Made by a program: the position numbers and the translations under genes. A DNA stretch of 64,000 nucleotides, from contig NZ_CP116256.1 of NCBI RefSeq assembly GCF_027947575.1, forward strand, positions 1,922,001-1,986,000. Reading direction: 5' to 3'. This stretch comes from Streptomyces rubrogriseus (GTDB taxonomy: Bacteria; Actinomycetota; Actinomycetes; Streptomycetales; Streptomycetaceae). Within the stretch, counting starts at the first letter, position 1, and each line of letters opens with the position of its first letter. Shown piece after piece: positions 60,129-64,000 of the stretch. The notes beneath the pieces are model-generated. The model ran no database searches, had not been told where the DNA came from, and saw only the letters and a list, made by a program, of their open reading frames with translations.

Positions 60129-61340
60129 GTGGACCGCTGCATCGTCCTGGTGGACGCCGGGTATCTGCTGGGGGCCGCCGCGAGTCTCCTGGCGGGGGAA
60201 CCCTCGCGTTCGCGCATCACCGTCGATCACTCCGCCCTCATCCAGGGGTTGCGCGACCGCGCCGAGTCCGACACGCAACAGCCCCTGCTGCGCATCTACT
60301 GGTTCGACGGCGCCCCCGACCGCGTCCCGCAGCCCGAACACCGGCGGTTGCGCGTGATGCCCAGGGTCACCGTCCGGCTCGGTGCGCTCACCCGCAGTGA
60401 CGGGCGGTGGGCGCAGAAGGGCGTGGACGCCGCCATGCACGCCGAACTGACCGAACTGGCCCGCAACCGCGCCTGTTCCGACGTCGTCCTGGTGACCGGC
60501 GACGGCGACCTGCTGCCCGGGATGATGGCCGCCAAGGAGCACGGCGTCGCCGTCCACCTGTGGGCCGTGCAGGCCGCCGACGGCGACTACAACCAGTCCG
60601 AGGACCTGGTCGCCGAGGCCGACGAACGCCGCGTCCTGGACCGTACGTGGATCACCAAGGCCGTGCGCGCCAAGGAACTCGGCGGCATCTGCGCGCCGCC
60701 GCCCGTACCCCGCCCCGAGATCGCCGCGATCCTCTCCGCGCCGCTGCCCGAGTCCGCTCTCTCCGCCGCCCAGCGCCCCGCCGAGGCGCCCGAACACCCC
60801 ACCACGGCCGCCGCGGGACCGACCGGCACCGAGGAACGGGTACCGCCCGCCAAGGGCGTCCCCACCCCCAAGGACCTCGCCGCCCTGCGCGCCCCCGGCG
60901 CGCACCCCGCCCCGCAGCCGACCAACGCCACCCTGCGCTGGTCCTCCGACAAGGGCTGGGTCGACCGGCCCGCCGCCGAGCCCGCCGAGGCCGCCACCCT
61001 GCCGACGCTGGCCCAGCTCACCACGGCCGAGCAGCGCTGGGCCGACCGCGAGGAGGACATCACCACGGTCGGCGGCGACCCGTACGAGGTGGGGCAGGTC
61101 TTCGCCCGGCGCTGGCTGGAACGGCTCGGCGACCACGGCCACCTGCAGAAACTGTCCGGGATGTACCCGCGCATCCCGCACCGCGTCGACGGTGAGCTGC
61201 TGCGCTACGCGGCCCGCTTCGGGCTGCTCGCGCACAAGGACGACCAGATCGACGAGCACGACCGGTACGCCATCCGGGCCGGGTTCTGGCGGGAGATCGA
61301 CGTGCGCACGGCGACCGAACGCACGCCCGCCGCCGAGTGA
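60129..61340 (+). CDS. NYN-domain (PIN-like) RNase-type protein
   Basis: A 403-residue protein. The N-terminal NYN domain (about residues 1-165) shows the acidic residues of PIN-like nucleases: VLVDAGYLLGAA, then QKGVDAAMHAEL and VLVTGDGDLLPGMMAAKEHG. A Pro/Ala-rich linker (about 190-300) leads to a C-terminal helical domain (DPYEVGQVFARRWLERLGD to LLRYAARFGLLAH) that resembles a winged-helix or OST-HTH module. The GTG at 60129 was chosen for GAAAGAGGG spacing; GTG 60120 adds three residues. RNA cleavage is inferred. Confidence 0.82.
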   Translation: MDRCIVLVDAGYLLGAAASLLAGEPSRSRITVDHSALIQGLRDRAESDTQQPLLRIYWFDGAPDRVPQPEHRRLRVMPRVTVRLGALTRSDGRWAQKGVDAAMHAELTELARNRACSDVVLVTGDGDLLPGMMAAKEHGVAVHLWAVQAADGDYNQSEDLVAEADERRVLDRTWITKAVRAKELGGICAPPPVPRPEIAAILSAPLPESALSAAQRPAEAPEHPTTAAAGPTGTEERVPPAKGVPTPKDLAALRAPGAHPAPQPTNATLRWSSDKGWVDRPAAEPAEAATLPTLAQLTTAEQRWADREEDITTVGGDPYEVGQVFARRWLERLGDHGHLQKLSGMYPRIPHRVDGELLRYAARFGLLAHKDDQIDEHDRYAIRAGFWREIDVRTATERTPAAE

Positions 61341-61461
61341 GACGCCCCGGCGCCCCCGGTGCTTCCCGGCGCTCCCGGGCCGAACCGACACCTGCTGAAT
61401 CGACACTTATGGGCGGACCCGGGAGCGGGCCGAGGGGACCGACCCCGTAGTCTCCTCCCTT

Positions 61462-62481
61462 GTGAGTACGCGCGCGGCACAGGCACCTCGACCCGGTGGC
61501 GATGCCGTGTGCGTGGTGCGCTCACTGACCAAGACCTATCCGGCGGTGCGCGGCAGGCGCGGGGTACCCGCCACCCCCGAGGTGCGGGCCACCGACGACG
61601 TCACCCTGGACATCCGCCGCGGTGAGATCTTCGGTCTGCTCGGACCCAACGGTGCCGGCAAGTCCACCCTCGTCCGCCAGCTCACCGGGCTGATGCGGCC
61701 CGACGGCGGCAGCGTGGAGATCCTCGGGCACGACATCGTGCGCCACCCGGAGCGGGCCGCGCGGATCCTCGCCTACCTGGGGCAGGAGTCCAGCGCCCTG
61801 GACGAGCTGACCGTGTCGCTCGCCGCCGAGACCACCGGGCGGCTGCGCGGCCTCGAGGTGCGCCGGGCCCGCGCCGAGCGGGACGCCGTGCTCGAGGAAC
61901 TGGGCCTGACCGGGCTCGCCGCCCGCCCGATCAAGAAGCTCTCCGGCGGCCAGCGCCGCCTGGCCTGCTTCGCCGCCGCACTGGTGGGGGAGCGGCCGCT
62001 GCTCGTGCTGGACGAGCCGACCACCGGCATGGACCCGGTGGCCCGGCGCGCGGTGTGGTCGGCCGTCGACCGGCGGCGCGCCGAGCACGGCGCCACCGTG
62101 CTGCTCGTCACCCACAACGTCATCGAGGCCGAGACCGTGCTCGACCGGGTCGCCGTCCTCGACCGGGGACGCGTGATCGCCTGCGACACGCCCGCCGGGC
62201 TCAAGGAGCAGGTCGCCGGAGAGGTCCGCGTCGACCTGGTGTGGCGCGAGAGCGCGCCGCTGAACGTCCCGGAGGTCGCCGCCCTGCGCGACCGCGTCGT
62301 CGAGTCGGGGCGCCGCTGGACCCTGCGGCTGGCCCCCGAGGAGGCCCGCGCGGTCGTCGCCACCGTCACCGGCGGCGCCGCCTTCGCCGCCCTGGACGAC
62401 TTCACCCTGGCCACGCCCAGCCTGGAGGACGTGTACCTGGCGCTGGGCGGCGCCGCGCGGCAGGGGCTGGTGAGGACGTGA
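61462..62481 (+). CDS. ABC transporter ATP-binding protein
   Basis: A 339-residue ATPase of the drug/antibiotic exporter (DrrA-like) group. Walker A is LLGPNGAGKSTL, the signature is KKLSGGQRRL, Walker B is LLVLDEPTTGMDP, and the H-loop is VTHN. The C-terminal 90 residues form the extra domain of this group. The GTG at 61462 lacks an SD; TAGTCT at 61448-61453 is 8 bases before it, so the mRNA may be leaderless. The stop overlaps the permease start (GTGA). Substrate unknown. Confidence 0.93.
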   Translation: MSTRAAQAPRPGGDAVCVVRSLTKTYPAVRGRRGVPATPEVRATDDVTLDIRRGEIFGLLGPNGAGKSTLVRQLTGLMRPDGGSVEILGHDIVRHPERAARILAYLGQESSALDELTVSLAAETTGRLRGLEVRRARAERDAVLEELGLTGLAARPIKKLSGGQRRLACFAAALVGERPLLVLDEPTTGMDPVARRAVWSAVDRRRAEHGATVLLVTHNVIEAETVLDRVAVLDRGRVIACDTPAGLKEQVAGEVRVDLVWRESAPLNVPEVAALRDRVVESGRRWTLRLAPEEARAVVATVTGGAAFAALDDFTLATPSLEDVYLALGGAARQGLVRT

Positions 62482-63413
62482 GCACGCGAGCGATGAGAAC
62501 ACCGGCTGCCGCATCCGTACCCGTCGGGGCGAGTGCCCCCGCCCGGGCGACCGCTTCGAACGACCCGAGCGAAGGGGAGCTGCGCGACGTGAGTGTCGTA
62601 CCCGCCGATGCCCTGCGGGGTGCCGCCCCGGCGGCCGAGGGGCGGCGCGCGGCCGGTCCGGCCGAGCTGGGGCCGAAGGCACGGCTGTGGCCCTCGCTGG
62701 TGGCCGTGTACCGGGCGCAGCTGTCCCGGGCGCGGGTCGCGCGCATCCCGCTGCTGTTCGTGGCGACCTTCCAGTCCATCGGCATCATGATCCTGATGCG
62801 CGGCGTCGTGGACGGCGGCGGCGAGGCACGGGCCGTGGTCGCCGGATCCGCGGTGCTCGTCGTGGCCTTCGTCGCGCTGAACCTCCTCGCCCAGTACTTC
62901 GGCCAGCTGCGCGCCAGCGGCGGCCTCGACCACTACGCGACGCTGCCGGTTCCGCCGGCCGCGGTGGTGCTGGGCGCGGCGGGCGCCTACGCGTCCTTCA
63001 CCGTGCCCGGGACCGTGGTGACCGCGGTGTTCGGATGTCTGCTGTTCGGGCTGCCGATGACCCACCTGTGGGTGCTGGTGGCCGTGATCCCGCTGGCGGG
63101 CGCCGCCCTCGCGGGGCTGGGCGCGGCGCTGGGGCTGCTGGCCCCCCGGCCCGAGTTCGCCACCCTCCTCGGCCAGCTCGGCATGTCGGCGGCCCTGCTG
63201 CTCGGCGTGCTGCCCCCGGAACGGATGCCGCAGGTGGTCCGCCTGGCCCGGGACCTGCTGCCCTCCACGTACGGCGTGGAGGCCTTCGCGCGCACCTTCG
63301 GCGAGCGGCCCGACTGGGGCTTCGTCCTCGGCGACCTCGCGGTGTGCGCCGCGGTCGGGGTGATCTCGCTGGCCGTGGCCACCTGGGCGTACCGCCGGGC
63401 CGCCGTCCGGTGA
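62478..63413 (+). CDS. ABC transporter permease (ABC-2 type)
   Basis: A 311-residue ABC-2 membrane subunit, partner of the preceding ATPase. Six helices are visible, for example IPLLFVATFQSIGIMILM, AVLVVAFVALNLLAQYF, LWVLVAVIPLAGAALAGLGA and the last, GFVLGDLAVCAAVGVISLAV. The first 37 or so residues are low-complexity Ala/Pro/Ser. An in-frame GTG at 62589 with AAGGGGAG upstream may be the true or an additional start, giving 274 residues. Confidence 0.9.
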   Translation: MSTRAMRTPAAASVPVGASAPARATASNDPSEGELRDVSVVPADALRGAAPAAEGRRAAGPAELGPKARLWPSLVAVYRAQLSRARVARIPLLFVATFQSIGIMILMRGVVDGGGEARAVVAGSAVLVVAFVALNLLAQYFGQLRASGGLDHYATLPVPPAAVVLGAAGAYASFTVPGTVVTAVFGCLLFGLPMTHLWVLVAVIPLAGAALAGLGAALGLLAPRPEFATLLGQLGMSAALLLGVLPPERMPQVVRLARDLLPSTYGVEAFARTFGERPDWGFVLGDLAVCAAVGVISLAVATWAYRRAAVR

Positions 63414-63447
63414 CGCGCCGCACAGGCGGGTTTGGCACGATGGCACG

Positions 63448-64000
63448 GTGACCGCACCCTTGACCCCGCCACCGCCGCCGAACGAACGCCCGTCGTACCA
63501 GGGCGGGCCGGTGGCGCCGCCCGTCGGCGCACACGCGGTGGGAGCCGCGCCCGGCGGTTCCCACGACCCTTACGGCACGTACGGCGAACAGGACGGCCCC
63601 GGGATGTTGACCGAAGTGCGGCAGGCCGCCGTGACCGCGCTGGCTGTCGCGCTCTCCGGTGCGCTGCTGGGCGTGCTGTGGTGGAAGCTGGCACCGAGCG
63701 TGCCGCTGGTGGGTGAGATCCTCGACGACAGCTGGGTCGTCTACCTCAAGGACTCCGAGGGCGAGCAGGCGATCGGCGTCGACGGAACGTTCACGCTGCT
63801 CGCGCTGGCGTTCGGGGCGCTCAGCGCGGTCGTGGTGTTCCTGCTGCGGCGGCGCGGGGGCGTGCCGCTGGTGGTGGCCCTCGGTGTCGGCGGGCTGCTC
63901 GGATCGCTGCTGGCGTGGCGGCTCGGGGTGTGGCTCGGGCCGACCCAGGACGTGATCGCGCACGCGAAGGACGTCGGCAAAGGGGTGACGTTCTCCGCTC
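63448..64000 (+). CDS. DUF2567-type membrane protein, N-terminal part (cut by window edge)
   Basis: The first 184 codons of a membrane protein starting at GTG 63448 (MTAPLTPPPPPNERPS). A Pro/Gly-rich N-terminus of about 55 residues precedes three helices: AAVTALAVALSGALLGVLWW, FTLLALAFGALSAVVVFLL and PLVVALGVGGLLGSLLAWRLG. An extracytoplasmic loop contains SWVVYLKDSEGEQAIGVDG. This matches the actinobacterial DUF2567 layout. No SD is visible. The gene runs off the right edge. Confidence 0.82.
   Translation, partial: MTAPLTPPPPPNERPSYQGGPVAPPVGAHAVGAAPGGSHDPYGTYGEQDGPGMLTEVRQAAVTALAVALSGALLGVLWWKLAPSVPLVGEILDDSWVVYLKDSEGEQAIGVDGTFTLLALAFGALSAVVVFLLRRRGGVPLVVALGVGGLLGSLLAWRLGVWLGPTQDVIAHAKDVGKGVTFSA

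Overview
The window is high-GC actinobacterial DNA. Gene content, gene order, frequent GTG starts and hairpin terminators without U-tracts all point to Streptomyces. From memory of that genome, the order matches the Streptomyces coelicolor segment running from bacterioferritin, through the division and cell-wall (dcw) cluster, to dnaE and beyond. I see no insertion sequence, prophage, CRISPR array, tRNA or rRNA; this is conserved core chromosome rather than an accessory island.

Region 1 (1-10.4 kb): start of bacterioferritin, a molybdopterin oxidoreductase, AP endonuclease IV, a PASTA Ser/Thr kinase, the thiamine thiazole operon thiO-thiS-thiG under a TPP riboswitch, an FAD/NAD(P) reductase, an Rv2175c-type DNA-binding protein, thiE, and metF with a probable leaderless promoter next to DnaA-box-like sites. 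Region 2 (10.4-22.3 kb): a membrane protein with a Tyr/Gly/Gln-rich disordered tail, a CrtI-like oxidoreductase, a TetR regulator, a HEPN-type protein, a methyltransferase, a DUF3040 protein, a MoxR/DUF58/transglutaminase operon and a beta-carbonic anhydrase.

Region 3 (22.3-40.7 kb) is the dcw cluster, all on the plus strand: rsmH-ftsL-ftsI-murE-murF-mraY-murD-ftsW-murG-ftsQ-ftsZ-pgeF-yggS-sepF-yggT-divIVA. Many genes overlap by ATGA or GTGA. murC, ddl, ftsA and mraZ are absent. ftsL, ftsI, ftsW and ftsQ make the divisome core; murE/F/D, mraY and murG make lipid II; ftsZ and sepF build the Z ring; divIVA drives polar growth. ftsZ has its own complex promoter region with a 25-bp palindrome. 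A strong hairpin closes the cluster.

Region 4 (40.7-64 kb): ileS with a T-box leader, a Lys/Ala-repeat DksA/TraR protein, lspA, rluD, a GNAT enzyme, a CPA1 antiporter, an MscS channel, a small hydrolase, a Tat-exported PhoD phosphatase, a DsbA-like protein, a membrane protein, a DUF2252 protein, dnaE, a 55-residue basic protein, a NYN-domain protein, an ABC exporter pair and the start of a DUF2567-type protein.

The most notable points are: the isoleucyl-tRNA synthetase carries GAHH where class I synthetases normally have HxGH; DnaA-box-like sites cluster at lspA/rluD and at metF; a 25-bp palindrome lies in the ftsZ promoter region; short tandem duplications straddle several stop codons; and palindromes lie upstream of phoD. 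I did not find a convincing new multi-gene system.
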